From Cyanobacteria bacterium OH_SFB_17 (GTDB taxonomy: Bacteria; Cyanobacteriota; Vampirovibrionia; Gastranaerophilales; Gastranaerophilaceae), in contig JAEWYI010000029.1 of assembly GCA_023395735.1 (NCBI GenBank), positions 1 through 12,663 of the forward strand: a stretch of 12,663 nucleotides of DNA. Reading direction: 5' to 3'. Shown here piece by piece: positions 1 to 7,962 of this stretch (position 1 is the stretch's first letter; each line of letters starts with the position of its first letter). The notes under the pieces are model-generated. The model saw nothing but the letters and a program-made list of their open reading frames with translations. It did not search any database and had not been told where the DNA came from. Both the position numbers and the translations under genes were made by a program.

Positions 1-40
1 CAGAAAGAGCAAGTGTGGTAAATAATTTTTTCTTGTTCAT
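1..40 (-). CDS. N-terminus of a probable exported protein (partial)
   Basis: Reading leftward from the ATG at 38-40 gives MNKKKLFTTLALS before the window ends. A short lysine-rich start followed by a hydrophobic run is the classic beginning of a Sec signal peptide, so the product is probably exported or a lipoprotein. A strong ribosome binding site, GAGGAG (46-51), sits 5 nt before the ATG, and the start lies only 12 nt after the mfd stop codon, so it is the next gene of the same operon. A SurA/PrsA-type peptidyl-prolyl isomerase often follows mfd in other bacteria, but 13 residues cannot show that here. Confidence 0.6.
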   Translation of the reverse strand, partial: MNKKKLFTTLALS

Positions 41-52
41 ATTAGCTCCTCG

Positions 53-3000
53 TTAATTTGTGTACTCGTGACTTATCTTATATATATAATAAAACAAATC
101 TGACAATATGTTAAATATTTCATCAAAATTCATATGGGAATTATCTAGCAAAAGGATTGATTGCCCGTCAATACAGCTTTTAGGGGCAATGGTAAACTTA
201 ATACATTTTGTAATATTTTGTGGCAATTTGGCATAAATTATTCTCCATTCTGCTTGAGAATACGGAGTGTAGATTCTTATGTTGTCCGAAGTTTCTCTTA
301 TTTGAGAAATTCTTGCCTCAGTTGCAGCGAGTCTAAGCTTTATGAGTTTGATTAGATTTTCCACGGAATCAGGGGCTTTTGAGAACCTGTCTTTCCACTC
401 TTCGATTATGTAATCAAGTTCTGTTTGAGATTTTACATCCGCAAGCCTTTTGTATTCAATCATTTTTTGCTCAGTTGAGCCAACCCATTCATCAGGAATA
501 AAGGCTGTAATGTTTATGTCGATAATTGCAGGCGGAATTTTTTCCAAGGCTTCGCCTTGAAGCTCCGCGACGGTTTCTTCGAGTAGCTGACAATACGTGT
601 CAAAGCCGACATTTACCATGTGTCCGTGTTGTTTTGTTCCAAGCAGATTTCCGACTCCTCTGATTTCAATATCTCTCAGTGCAACCTGATATCCGCTTCC
701 AAGTGTCGTAAATTCTTTTATGGCAGCAAGTCTTTGGAGTGCTTCTTTTGTAAGATTTTTGCTTTTTTTATAAAAGCAGTAACAATAAGCTTGTCTTTCT
801 GAGCGCCCGACTCTACCTCTAAGTTGGTATAATTGAGCGAGGCCGAATTTGTCTGAGTCGTGGATTAGTATTGTGTTTGCGTTTGGAATATCAAGTCCTG
901 ATTCGATTATGGTTGTGCAAAGAAGGATATCAAATTCTTTGTTTGCAAAGTCCACCATAACTTTTTCAAGTAATTTTTCATCCATTTGGGCGTGACCGAC
1001 AGCAATTCTTGCGTTTGGAATAAGTTTTTGCAAGTTAAGTTTAAATTCTTCAATCGTTTCAACCCGATTGTAAAGGTAAAAAACTTGTCCGTCTCTGTCG
1101 AGTTCGTGAAGAATGGCGTTTTTTACAGAAGTTTCATTGAATTCACCAACGAAAGTTTTAACAGGCAGTCTGTTTTTTGGCGGAGTGTTTATTATGCTCA
1201 TATCTTTAATCCCTGATAAAGACATGTAGAGTGTTCTTGGGATTGGGGTTGCGGACATACTTATTATGTCGATATTTTCCTTGAGTTTTTTGAGTTTTTC
1301 TTTGTGTCGCACGCCAAATCTGTGTTCTTCGTCAATTACAAGCAGTCCTAGGTTTTTGAATTTTACGTCTTCTTGCAGTAATCTGTGAGTCGCAACCACA
1401 ACGTCGCAGCCTCCAAGAGTGAGCTCTTTTATTGTTTGTTTTTGTTCTTTTGAACTTCTGAATCTGCATAATAGTTGGACATTTACTCCAAAAGGTTTGA
1501 ATCTTTCTGATATTGTCTGAAAGTGTTGCATTGCAAGAATTGTTGTCGGAACGATTACAGCAACTTGATGATCTGATGAAACTGCTTTGAAAATCGATCT
1601 TATTGCGACTTCCGTCTTTCCAAAACCTACATCACCGCAGATTAGCCTATCCATAGGGCTTTCTGTTTCCATATCGGCTTTTACCTCAAGAATTGCTTTC
1701 ATTTGATCAGGGGTTTCAACAAATTCAAAAGATTCTTCAAGCTCTGCTTGCCAAGGAGTGTCAGGGTCAAATTTTATTCCTTCTGTCATTTTTCTTTTTG
1801 CATAGAGTCTTAATAAGTCGTATGCGATTTTTTCAACTTCTTTTTTTACTTTTGCTTTTGTATTCGACCAGTCATTGCCGCCCATCCTTGAAAGGTGAGG
1901 TTTTATTGTGCCTGAGCCTCTGTATCTGCAAAGCAAATTGATTTGTTCTGCAGGGATGTGGAGTTTGTCTTTATTTGCATATTCAATTGTCAGGTAATCC
2001 TTGTATTGACCGTCGATTTCTTGCTGATTTAGTCCTTTGTAAACTCCGACCCCATGAATCGTGTGAACTACGTAATCGCCTTCTTTTATGTCATTTATCG
2101 ATTCAATAAATTCTTGCTTTTCTTTGAAATATGAGCGTTTAGTAGCTGTAATTTCTTTGGAGCGTTTGTTGAAAAATTCTCTGTCTGTTAGAAGTATTAG
2201 TTTTAAATCTGAAATTAATGTCCCGCTGCAGGAGATGTTTTCTGTAATAGAAAAATTGAAAATGCCTTCTTCTGTTAGAATTTCTTTTATTCTCTCAGGG
2301 TAATCGGTTGCAATTATTGTGTTGTAATCGTTTTTTTCTTTTAAAAATGTTTTAATCTCTTCAATGTTTTGAAAATGATTTTTAAGCGCAGTTGAATCAA
2401 ATTCGATTAATTCATCAAAGTCAAAATCGATAAAATTGTTCAACCCGATTTTTTGAAATCCTGCAACTTGTTGATGAAATTCTTCAGGTTTAAAGTGGTT
2501 TATGTAATGTTTAGCATCTTGTTCTTTAGAAATTTTTCCTTCAAGTATTGAAGAAAACAATCCCAATTTTAGATTTTCGTTCAACTGTGCGTCATAATTG
2601 TCTGAAATAAATTCGTATTTGGAAAAAATTTCGCTCATCTCATCAAAAATAATTACGTAATCTTTTAAATAATCGAAAACACTTACCAAATTTTTATTGT
2701 AAAAATTTTGAAAAACTTGAATGCCTTCAAAGTAGTCGTTTTGAACTTGAATGGGAGCTTCTGGTTGTGTGGCGTCGCGAAGCGACGCCTTAGAAGATTT
2801 TGACTTTTCATCCAATATAAATTTATAAACGGGTTTTATCGTATAGAATTTTATCTTTTCAATGCTTTTTTGGGTTTCGTTGTTAAAAAGTCTTAAATCA
2901 ACAATTTCGTCGCCCCAAAGCTCTATTCTTACAGGCGTTTTATCCAAGGAAAAGACGTCTATGATATCTCCACGAACAGAAAACTCACCGATGTCAGACG

Positions 3001-3478
3001 CCATCGTTTCTCTTTTGTAGCCAAGGTTGACTAGTTTTTGTGCGAATTCTTTAGTATCAATTTCATCTCCTATTTTTATTGAGATTGAATTTTTATCGAA
3101 AAAGTTTTTTGTTGGAAATTTTTCCAGAAGTGTTTTTACAGGGCAAATTATCAGGCCGGCGTTTGAATTAAGAACTTCGATTTGTTTTGAATAATCATAA
3201 AGGTTTGCAGGAACTGTTTCGTAGAGCGAAACGTTTTGGTAAGGCAAAATTTCTGAATCGAGGTTGAATGTTTGTTTTAAGTCGTGCTGATATTTTAGTG
3301 AGTTTTGTTCACTTGTGGTAACGAAAAGGACTTTTTTATTTGATAAATGGCATATTTGTTGCACAAGAAGAGTTCTCAAAAAAGAGGTTAGCCCCGTTAT
3401 TACAAAAGAGTTTGATTTTAGGAGGTTTCTTTTGAGATTTTCAATGTTTTTATTATTTTTAAAATCAATATTTAACAT
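53..3478 (-). CDS. mfd: transcription-repair coupling factor Mfd
   Basis: Cytoplasmic ATP-dependent DNA translocase that pushes stalled RNA polymerase off damaged DNA and recruits UvrA for nucleotide excision repair. At 1141 residues it is the normal length for the family. The N-terminal third is the UvrB-like module. The RNA polymerase interaction domain begins near residue 465 (GDYVVHTIHGVGVYKG). The RecG-like motor follows: Walker A GDVGFGKTE (615-623), DEEH box (716-719), SATPIPRT (742-749) and RGRVGRS (887-893). The last ~140 residues form the regulatory C-terminal domain. It is the third gene of the murA operon; its ATG directly follows the stop of the 112-residue gene (TAAATG), and I see no good ribosome binding site, which suggests translational coupling. 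An odd KASLRDAT segment at residues 230-237 in the UvrB-like module is encoded by a GC-rich palindrome. Confidence 0.97.
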   Translation of the reverse strand: MLNIDFKNNKNIENLKRNLLKSNSFVITGLTSFLRTLLVQQICHLSNKKVLFVTTSEQNSLKYQHDLKQTFNLDSEILPYQNVSLYETVPANLYDYSKQIEVLNSNAGLIICPVKTLLEKFPTKNFFDKNSISIKIGDEIDTKEFAQKLVNLGYKRETMASDIGEFSVRGDIIDVFSLDKTPVRIELWGDEIVDLRLFNNETQKSIEKIKFYTIKPVYKFILDEKSKSSKASLRDATQPEAPIQVQNDYFEGIQVFQNFYNKNLVSVFDYLKDYVIIFDEMSEIFSKYEFISDNYDAQLNENLKLGLFSSILEGKISKEQDAKHYINHFKPEEFHQQVAGFQKIGLNNFIDFDFDELIEFDSTALKNHFQNIEEIKTFLKEKNDYNTIIATDYPERIKEILTEEGIFNFSITENISCSGTLISDLKLILLTDREFFNKRSKEITATKRSYFKEKQEFIESINDIKEGDYVVHTIHGVGVYKGLNQQEIDGQYKDYLTIEYANKDKLHIPAEQINLLCRYRGSGTIKPHLSRMGGNDWSNTKAKVKKEVEKIAYDLLRLYAKRKMTEGIKFDPDTPWQAELEESFEFVETPDQMKAILEVKADMETESPMDRLICGDVGFGKTEVAIRSIFKAVSSDHQVAVIVPTTILAMQHFQTISERFKPFGVNVQLLCRFRSSKEQKQTIKELTLGGCDVVVATHRLLQEDVKFKNLGLLVIDEEHRFGVRHKEKLKKLKENIDIISMSATPIPRTLYMSLSGIKDMSIINTPPKNRLPVKTFVGEFNETSVKNAILHELDRDGQVFYLYNRVETIEEFKLNLQKLIPNARIAVGHAQMDEKLLEKVMVDFANKEFDILLCTTIIESGLDIPNANTILIHDSDKFGLAQLYQLRGRVGRSERQAYCYCFYKKSKNLTKEALQRLAAIKEFTTLGSGYQVALRDIEIRGVGNLLGTKQHGHMVNVGFDTYCQLLEETVAELQGEALEKIPPAIIDINITAFIPDEWVGSTEQKMIEYKRLADVKSQTELDYIIEEWKDRFSKAPDSVENLIKLIKLRLAATEARISQIRETSDNIRIYTPYSQAEWRIIYAKLPQNITKCIKFTIAPKSCIDGQSILLLDNSHMNFDEIFNILSDLFYYIYKISHEYTN
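2771..2789. repeat. GC-rich perfect palindrome inside mfd
   Basis: GGCGTCGC, a GAA loop and GCGACGCC form a perfect 8-bp stem in otherwise AT-rich DNA. The 19 bp keep the mfd frame and encode part of KASLRDAT on the minus strand. They lie in a loop region of the UvrB-like module where the family varies in length. It resembles the small palindromic elements that insert in frame in protein genes of some bacteria (for example the Rickettsia palindromic elements). No second copy is in the window, so mobility is inference only. Confidence 0.5.
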
Positions 3479-3817
3479 TTAAACTTGTTTGATATTAGGA
3501 CTTTCGTATTCTACCCCAAGTACTTTTAGTTCGTTAATAAATCTTTCAGCGCAGGCTTTTTGGATGTCCGGTGGAACAACTCTTAAAAGTTCTACTGTTC
3601 TTGAGATAATCGGGTCTCTATCGTACCATCTGTTACCGTTAATAGGTTTTACCAACTCATAAAATTTTTCAATAGCATCTTTGGATACTTTTTCTTCAAT
3701 TTTTTGCAGGAAAATTTCGGCCTGAGCCTTAAGCTCATCCTGATAATTTTTTAAAAGCTCTACTACTTCCAAAAGAAGCGGGTCGTGGTCGTACCATCTT
3801 TTATAAATGGGACTCAT
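3479..3817 (-). CDS. small protein with tandem RWYD-x-DP repeats, function unknown
   Basis: I do not recognise this 112-residue protein. It is soluble and charged, with no signal peptide or membrane segment. It consists of two diverged copies of a unit of about 34 residues: RWYDHDPLLLEVVELL (7-22) and RWYDRDPIISRTVELL (63-78), 56 residues apart. Each is followed by an amphipathic helical stretch rich in Ala, Glu and Lys (AQAEIFLQKI, then KACAERFINEL). The DNA under the two RWYD motifs is also alike, which supports an internal duplication. Its ATG lies inside the end of murA (17-nt overlap) and its TAA directly abuts the mfd ATG, so all three are probably translated as a coupled unit. The conserved-looking motif and the tight packing argue that it is a real protein; a structural or adaptor role would be a guess. 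Confidence 0.85.
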   Translation of the reverse strand: MSPIYKRWYDHDPLLLEVVELLKNYQDELKAQAEIFLQKIEEKVSKDAIEKFYELVKPINGNRWYDRDPIISRTVELLRVVPPDIQKACAERFINELKVLGVEYESPNIKQV

Positions 3818-5120
3818 TGTACAATCCTTCTGTTAAGCTAACATTCGAACTGTCTTCATATCGTTCGATTTTTGCACCCAGGAGACGCAATTTTGCTTCA
3901 AAATGTTCGTATCCTCGGTCGATGTGTTGTAGGTTTTCAATGGTAGATATTCCATCCGCCATCAATCCTGCAACGACAAGAGATGCACCAGCTCTGAGGT
4001 CACTTGCACAAAGAGTTGCGCCGGTTAATTTTTTGACCCCTTTTATTATGGCATGGTTTCTATCTTGATGTATGTCAGCACCCATTCTTCTCAAATCAGG
4101 TACTTGCATAAATCTGTTTTCGTATAAACTTTCTGTGATTATTCCAACACCGTCGGCAGTTGTTAAAAGAGTCATTGCCATTGATTGAAGGTCAGTTGGA
4201 AACCCTGGATATGGTTGGGTTACAAAGTTTATTGAAGTGAGTCTGTTTTTGCATGAAACTTCAATTGCAGTCGGTTCGATTAATTTTATATTAGCTCCCA
4301 TTTTTAGCAACTTGTCGTTGAAAAATGTTAAGTGCCCAGGAAAAACATTTCTGATAATCGCTTTTCCTCGAGTTGCAATAACCGCTGACATGTATGTTCC
4401 TGCTTCAATTCTGTCTGGAATAGTTGTGTATTCTATAGCGTGAAGTTGTTCTGGTTTTACTCCATTTATAACGATTTCGGATGTTCCTGCTCCACCTACA
4501 TCAGCGCCCATTGTGTTCAAGAAATTAGCCAAATCGATAATTTCAGGTTCTTGCGCCGCGTTTTGAATACGTGTTGCGCCTTCAGCCAAAACAGCTGCGA
4601 GCATCAAGTTTTCAGTAGCTCCTACTGATGGAATGTCAAGATAAATGTCAGCTCCGACTAGTTTTGGAGCTTTTGCATGTACATATCCGTTTTCGATTTT
4701 TATTTTTGCACCAAGAGCTTCAAGTCCTTTAATATGAAAATCGACTCTTCTTTCGCCGATTGCACACCCGCCAGGAAGTGCTACAATTGCTTCTTTACAG
4801 CGAGAAACAAGTGCACCTAAAATTATAAAAGATGCTCTCATTTTACTAACGAGTTCATATTTAGCGGTAATGCTTGTTAAATCTGTTGCGTCGATTGTTA
4901 CTGATTGCTCTGTTTTGTCATAGCTGATTTTTGTTCCAAGACCTTCAATAACGCTCAGCATAATGTCAACGTCTGTAAGTTCAGGAACGTTATAAATTTT
5001 GGTTTCACCTTTTGCAAGCACAGCAGCTGCCATTAACTTCAAAACAGCATTCTTAGCTCCACCTATTGATACTTCACCTTTTAAGGGTGTTCCACCTTTT
5101 ATTCTAAATTTCTCGGACAA
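3801..5120 (-). CDS. murA: UDP-N-acetylglucosamine 1-carboxyvinyltransferase MurA
   Basis: Catalyses the first committed step of peptidoglycan synthesis in the cytoplasm, transferring enolpyruvate from PEP to UDP-GlcNAc. The 439 residues match the usual length. Visible hallmarks are the substrate-binding Lys in GGAKNAVLK (K23), the catalytic loop GGCAIGERRVDFH with Cys119 (the fosfomycin target; not the resistant Asp variant), the FPTDLQ motif with Asp310, and DLRAGAS with Arg376. The start is a TTG at 5118-5120, chosen because a strong GGAGG lies 4 nt upstream and the protein then begins MSEKFRIKGG as expected. It is the first gene of a minus-strand operon with the 112-residue protein, mfd and an exported protein, and is transcribed away from leuS. 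Confidence 0.97.
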   Translation of the reverse strand: MSEKFRIKGGTPLKGEVSIGGAKNAVLKLMAAAVLAKGETKIYNVPELTDVDIMLSVIEGLGTKISYDKTEQSVTIDATDLTSITAKYELVSKMRASFIILGALVSRCKEAIVALPGGCAIGERRVDFHIKGLEALGAKIKIENGYVHAKAPKLVGADIYLDIPSVGATENLMLAAVLAEGATRIQNAAQEPEIIDLANFLNTMGADVGGAGTSEIVINGVKPEQLHAIEYTTIPDRIEAGTYMSAVIATRGKAIIRNVFPGHLTFFNDKLLKMGANIKLIEPTAIEVSCKNRLTSINFVTQPYPGFPTDLQSMAMTLLTTADGVGIITESLYENRFMQVPDLRRMGADIHQDRNHAIIKGVKKLTGATLCASDLRAGASLVVAGLMADGISTIENLQHIDRGYEHFEAKLRLLGAKIERYEDSSNVSLTEGLYNESHL

Positions 5121-5156
5121 ATTTCCTCCAAGGGCAATCTTCTAACATATACTATC

Positions 5157-5185
5157 ATATTACAATCATAACGCTTAATTGTAAA
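5157..5185 (-). promoter_or_regulatory. candidate promoter of the murA-mfd operon
   Basis: On the minus strand, a -35-like TTTACA (5180-5185) is followed after exactly 17 nt by a -10-like TAATAT (5157-5162). Transcription would start near 5150 and give a leader of about 30 nt before the murA TTG. The match is good but not consensus, and in AT-rich DNA such matches also occur by chance. Confidence 0.45.
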
Positions 5186-5279
5186 TAGTTTAACTAATGT
5201 AAAGTTTTTATTAAAATCTTAACTTTTATTCAAATATTAATAAGCAAAAATTAAGCTTCTATGTTTTCAACGTCTTAAT

Positions 5280-5308
5280 CTGATAATCTGAAAATTTTGT
5301 GATAATAT
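5280..5308 (+). promoter_or_regulatory. candidate promoter of leuS
   Basis: CTGATA (5280-5285), 17 nt, then TAATAT (5303-5308) is a reasonable sigma-70 pair. An overlapping alternative is an extended -10 reading, TGT followed by GATAAT (5298-5306). Either would give a leader of about 60 nt containing the hairpin at 5334-5349. The rest of the 5121-5378 divergent spacer is AT-rich and shows no further element that I can name, in particular no T-box. Confidence 0.35.
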
Positions 5309-5328
5309 AAAGTAGGTAGTATAGTAGT

Positions 5329-5376
5329 ATGAAATGGGCCTCAGCCCATATAAAAACAAGAATTAAAGGATATTGA
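5329..5376 (+). CDS. possible 15-codon upstream ORF in the leuS leader
   Basis: ATG at 5329 opens MKWASAHIKTRIKGY and stops with TGA at 5374-5376, 2 nt before the leuS ATG. The leuS ribosome binding site lies inside its last codons, so its translation would couple to leuS. It has no leucine codons, so it is not a classical leucine attenuator, and it has no convincing ribosome binding site of its own. An ORF this short is expected by chance, so I give it low confidence. Confidence 0.15.
   Translation: MKWASAHIKTRIKGY
5334..5349 (+). promoter_or_regulatory. small GC-rich hairpin in the leuS leader
   Basis: ATGGGC, loop CTCA, GCCCAT: a perfect 6-bp stem with a 4-nt loop, 15 nt before the leuS ribosome binding site. 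No T-run follows, so it is not an intrinsic terminator. It may stabilise the 5' end of the message or be a protein-binding site. Confidence 0.4.
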
Positions 5377-5378
5377 GA

Positions 5379-7865
5379 ATGAAGCAAGAATATTTTCCAC
5401 AAGAAATTGAGAAAAAATGGCAGGCAAATTGGGAAGAGTCAGGAACTTTTAAGACTCCAAATGAAAGCGATAAACCGAAATATTATGCGCTTTCAATGTT
5501 TCCGTACCCATCAGGAAGGCTTCATATGGGGCATGTCAGAAATTATACTATAACAGATGTGATTGCAAGATTTAAAAAAATGAACGGGTTCAATGTTTTG
5601 CATCCGATTGGCTGGGATAGCTTCGGGCTTCCTGCTGAAAACGCGGCGATGAAACACGGCGCAAATCCTGCAGCGTGGACAGATGAAAATATTGCGTATA
5701 TGACACAGCAATTAAAAATGCTAGGACTTTCTTATGATTGGGATAGAGAAGTTGCAACTTGCAAACCTGATTACTATAAATGGACACAGTGGTTGTTCTT
5801 GCAATTCTATAAAAAAGGTTTGGCTTATAAAAAAGAAGCAGCCGTAAACTGGTGTGAAGAATGTGCGACTGTCCTTGCGAACGAACAGGTTATAGACGGA
5901 AAATGCTGGAGATGCGACGAAGTCGTTAAGAAAAAATATTTGTCTCAGTGGTTTTTGAAAATAACAGATTATGCAGAAAGACTTTTGCAAGATCTTGACA
6001 AACTTGAAGGATGGGGTGACAACGTCAAAACTATGCAATCCAACTGGATTGGAAAGTCAACAGGTGCTATCTTGAAATTCAAAGTAGTTGATGCGCCATC
6101 AGGTCAAGACATGGAAATTCCAGTTTATACAACTCGCCCTGACACTGCTTATGGTATAACTTATCTTGTAGTTGCGCCTGAATATAAAGATATTGAGGCT
6201 TTGACAACGGCTGAAAACAAAGATGCGGTTGAAGCTTATCGTGAAAACGCACGTAAGATGACTGAAATCGAAAGACTTTCTACTGAGCGTGTAAAAACAG
6301 GTGTTGCGTTAGGTACGCATTGTATAAATCCTTTCACAGGCGAAAAATTCCCGCTATGGACAGCGGATTATGCTCTAGCTGAATATGGAACTGGTGCTGT
6401 AATGGCTGTTCCGACTCATGATGAGCGAGATTTCGATTTTGCAAAAAAATATAATATGCCGATGAAAATCGTTATACAAAACGCTGAAAATCCTTCTGAT
6501 TGTTCAGATGCGGCTTATACAGAACCAGGTATAATGGTAAATTCTGATGAATTTAACGGGATGAGCAACGAGGATGCAAAAAAAGCAATTACTCAAAAAG
6601 CAGTAGACGGCGGATTCGGCGAATTTAAAACTCAGTACAGATTAAGAGATTGGTTAATTTCCCGTCAACGTTATTGGGGTTCTCCAATTCCTGTTTTATA
6701 TTGTGAAAAATGCGGTGTAGTTCCTGAAAAAGAAGAAAACTTGCCGGTGTTGCTTCCTGAAGATGTTGATTTTTCAGTAACAGGAAAATCTCCGATTTTG
6801 ACATCAAAAACTTTTGTTGATGCGACTTGTCCTTGCTGCGGCGGCCCTGCAAAACGTGAAACCGACACAATGGACACATTTATTTGCTCAAGCTGGTATT
6901 ATTTGAGATATGCTGATCCAAAAAACAGCGAAAAATGTTTTGATAAAGATATAGTAGACAATTGGTTGCCTGTTGATCAATATGTAGGCGGAATTGAGCA
7001 TGCAATTCTTCACCTTTTGTATTCAAGATTTTTCACCAAGGCAATGAAAGATATGGGGCTTTTGAGCTTTGATGAGCCGTTTAAGAATCTTTTGACTCAA
7101 GGAATGGTTCTAAAAGACGGTTCCAAAATGTCAAAATCTAAAGGTAATACAGTTGATCCTGATGAAATTTTTGAAAATTACGGAGCTGATACAGCAAGGT
7201 TATTTATCTTGTCAGATTCTCCTCCTGCTCGTGATTTTGACTGGTCAGATGCGGGTGTTGAGGGCTGTTATAAGTTCCTAAACAGAGTGTGGAGATTGGT
7301 TTCTACAAATCAAGACAAGATTATATTTGATTATAAAATTCCTGAATCAAGAGAAAAAGCTAATGATGATTTGCTAAGGCAGGTTCACATCGCGATTAAA
7401 GGAATTACACACGACATTTCAAACGAGTTTCAGTTTAACACTGTAATCTCGAAATATCGTGAATTGACAAACTCCATTTATGATTGGAGCGGAAAAGTCA
7501 AAGATTGGAATGAAGAAGCAAAAAATATTTTCAGCTTTGCCACTCTTTCTTTGATGAAGTTGATGTCTCCTGTCGCTGTTCATTTGACAGAAGAAGTTTG
7601 GGCTTCTTTGGGGGCAAAAAATTCGATTCATGAAGAGCCTTGGTGCGAGTGGGATGAAAATCTTGCAAAAACAAGTTCAATTACTCTTGTTGTTCAGGTT
7701 AACGGAAAATTGAGAGATAAAATTGAAGTCGCAGAAGATATGTCCCAAGATGAAATGAAAGCTCTTGCATTAGACAGTGAAAAAACAAAGGAATTTACTG
7801 CAGGAAAAGAAATTGTCAAGGTGATTGTGGTTCCAAAAAAATTGGTGAACATTGTTGCTAAATAA
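5379..7865 (+). CDS. leuS: leucyl-tRNA synthetase LeuS
   Basis: Cytoplasmic class Ia synthetase that attaches leucine to tRNA-Leu and edits misacylated products. The 828 residues are in the normal bacterial range. Seen in order: the ATP-binding HIGH-type motif HMGH (49-52) after FPYPSG; a cysteine cluster CEECATV...CWRC typical of a zinc finger; the CP1 editing domain with TTRPDT (251-256) and THDERDFDF; a second cluster CEKCGVV...CPCCGG; the catalytic KMSKS (583-587); and the anticodon-binding and C-terminal domain ending VVPKKLVNIVAK. The ATG at 5379 is chosen because AAGGA (5366-5370) lies 8 nt upstream; an in-frame TTG at 5373 is only 2 nt away from it. The gene stands alone, divergent from murA, and ends 25 nt before a strong terminator. 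Confidence 0.98.
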   Translation: MKQEYFPQEIEKKWQANWEESGTFKTPNESDKPKYYALSMFPYPSGRLHMGHVRNYTITDVIARFKKMNGFNVLHPIGWDSFGLPAENAAMKHGANPAAWTDENIAYMTQQLKMLGLSYDWDREVATCKPDYYKWTQWLFLQFYKKGLAYKKEAAVNWCEECATVLANEQVIDGKCWRCDEVVKKKYLSQWFLKITDYAERLLQDLDKLEGWGDNVKTMQSNWIGKSTGAILKFKVVDAPSGQDMEIPVYTTRPDTAYGITYLVVAPEYKDIEALTTAENKDAVEAYRENARKMTEIERLSTERVKTGVALGTHCINPFTGEKFPLWTADYALAEYGTGAVMAVPTHDERDFDFAKKYNMPMKIVIQNAENPSDCSDAAYTEPGIMVNSDEFNGMSNEDAKKAITQKAVDGGFGEFKTQYRLRDWLISRQRYWGSPIPVLYCEKCGVVPEKEENLPVLLPEDVDFSVTGKSPILTSKTFVDATCPCCGGPAKRETDTMDTFICSSWYYLRYADPKNSEKCFDKDIVDNWLPVDQYVGGIEHAILHLLYSRFFTKAMKDMGLLSFDEPFKNLLTQGMVLKDGSKMSKSKGNTVDPDEIFENYGADTARLFILSDSPPARDFDWSDAGVEGCYKFLNRVWRLVSTNQDKIIFDYKIPESREKANDDLLRQVHIAIKGITHDISNEFQFNTVISKYRELTNSIYDWSGKVKDWNEEAKNIFSFATLSLMKLMSPVAVHLTEEVWASLGAKNSIHEEPWCEWDENLAKTSSITLVVQVNGKLRDKIEVAEDMSQDEMKALALDSEKTKEFTAGKEIVKVIVVPKKLVNIVAK

Positions 7866-7890
7866 TTAATTTGATAACTTTTAATAATAC

Positions 7891-7923
7891 AAAGCGGCGA
7901 AAACTTTCAGTTTTCGCCGCTTT
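7891..7923. terminator. strong bidirectional intrinsic terminator
   Basis: AAAGCGGCGAAAACT (7891-7905), a TTC loop, then its exact complement (7909-7923): a perfect 15-bp stem flanked by A's on the left and T's on the right. It lies between the convergent leuS and the 194-residue gene and can serve both. Confidence 0.9.
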
Positions 7924-7962
7924 ATTGCATTCCAGTTTACTTCCACACACACATTTTGTTTA

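Noticed and set aside
545..559. CAAGGC-TTC-GCCTTG palindrome in mfd
   Set aside because: Only a 6-bp stem, and it encodes an ordinary part of the C-terminal region (LQGEALEK), so there is no sign of an insertion.
161..2303. Plus-strand open frames antisense to mfd
   Set aside because: They lie opposite a fully conserved helicase gene and have the composition expected of antisense shadows.
5121..5378. T-box riboswitch upstream of leuS
   Set aside because: No T-box sequence, specifier loop or terminator/antiterminator pair is visible; the putative leader is only about 60 nt.
5373..5378. TTG at 5373 as the leuS start
   Set aside because: Only 2 nt separate it from the AAGGA site; the ATG at 5379 has 8 nt spacing and gives the usual N-terminus.
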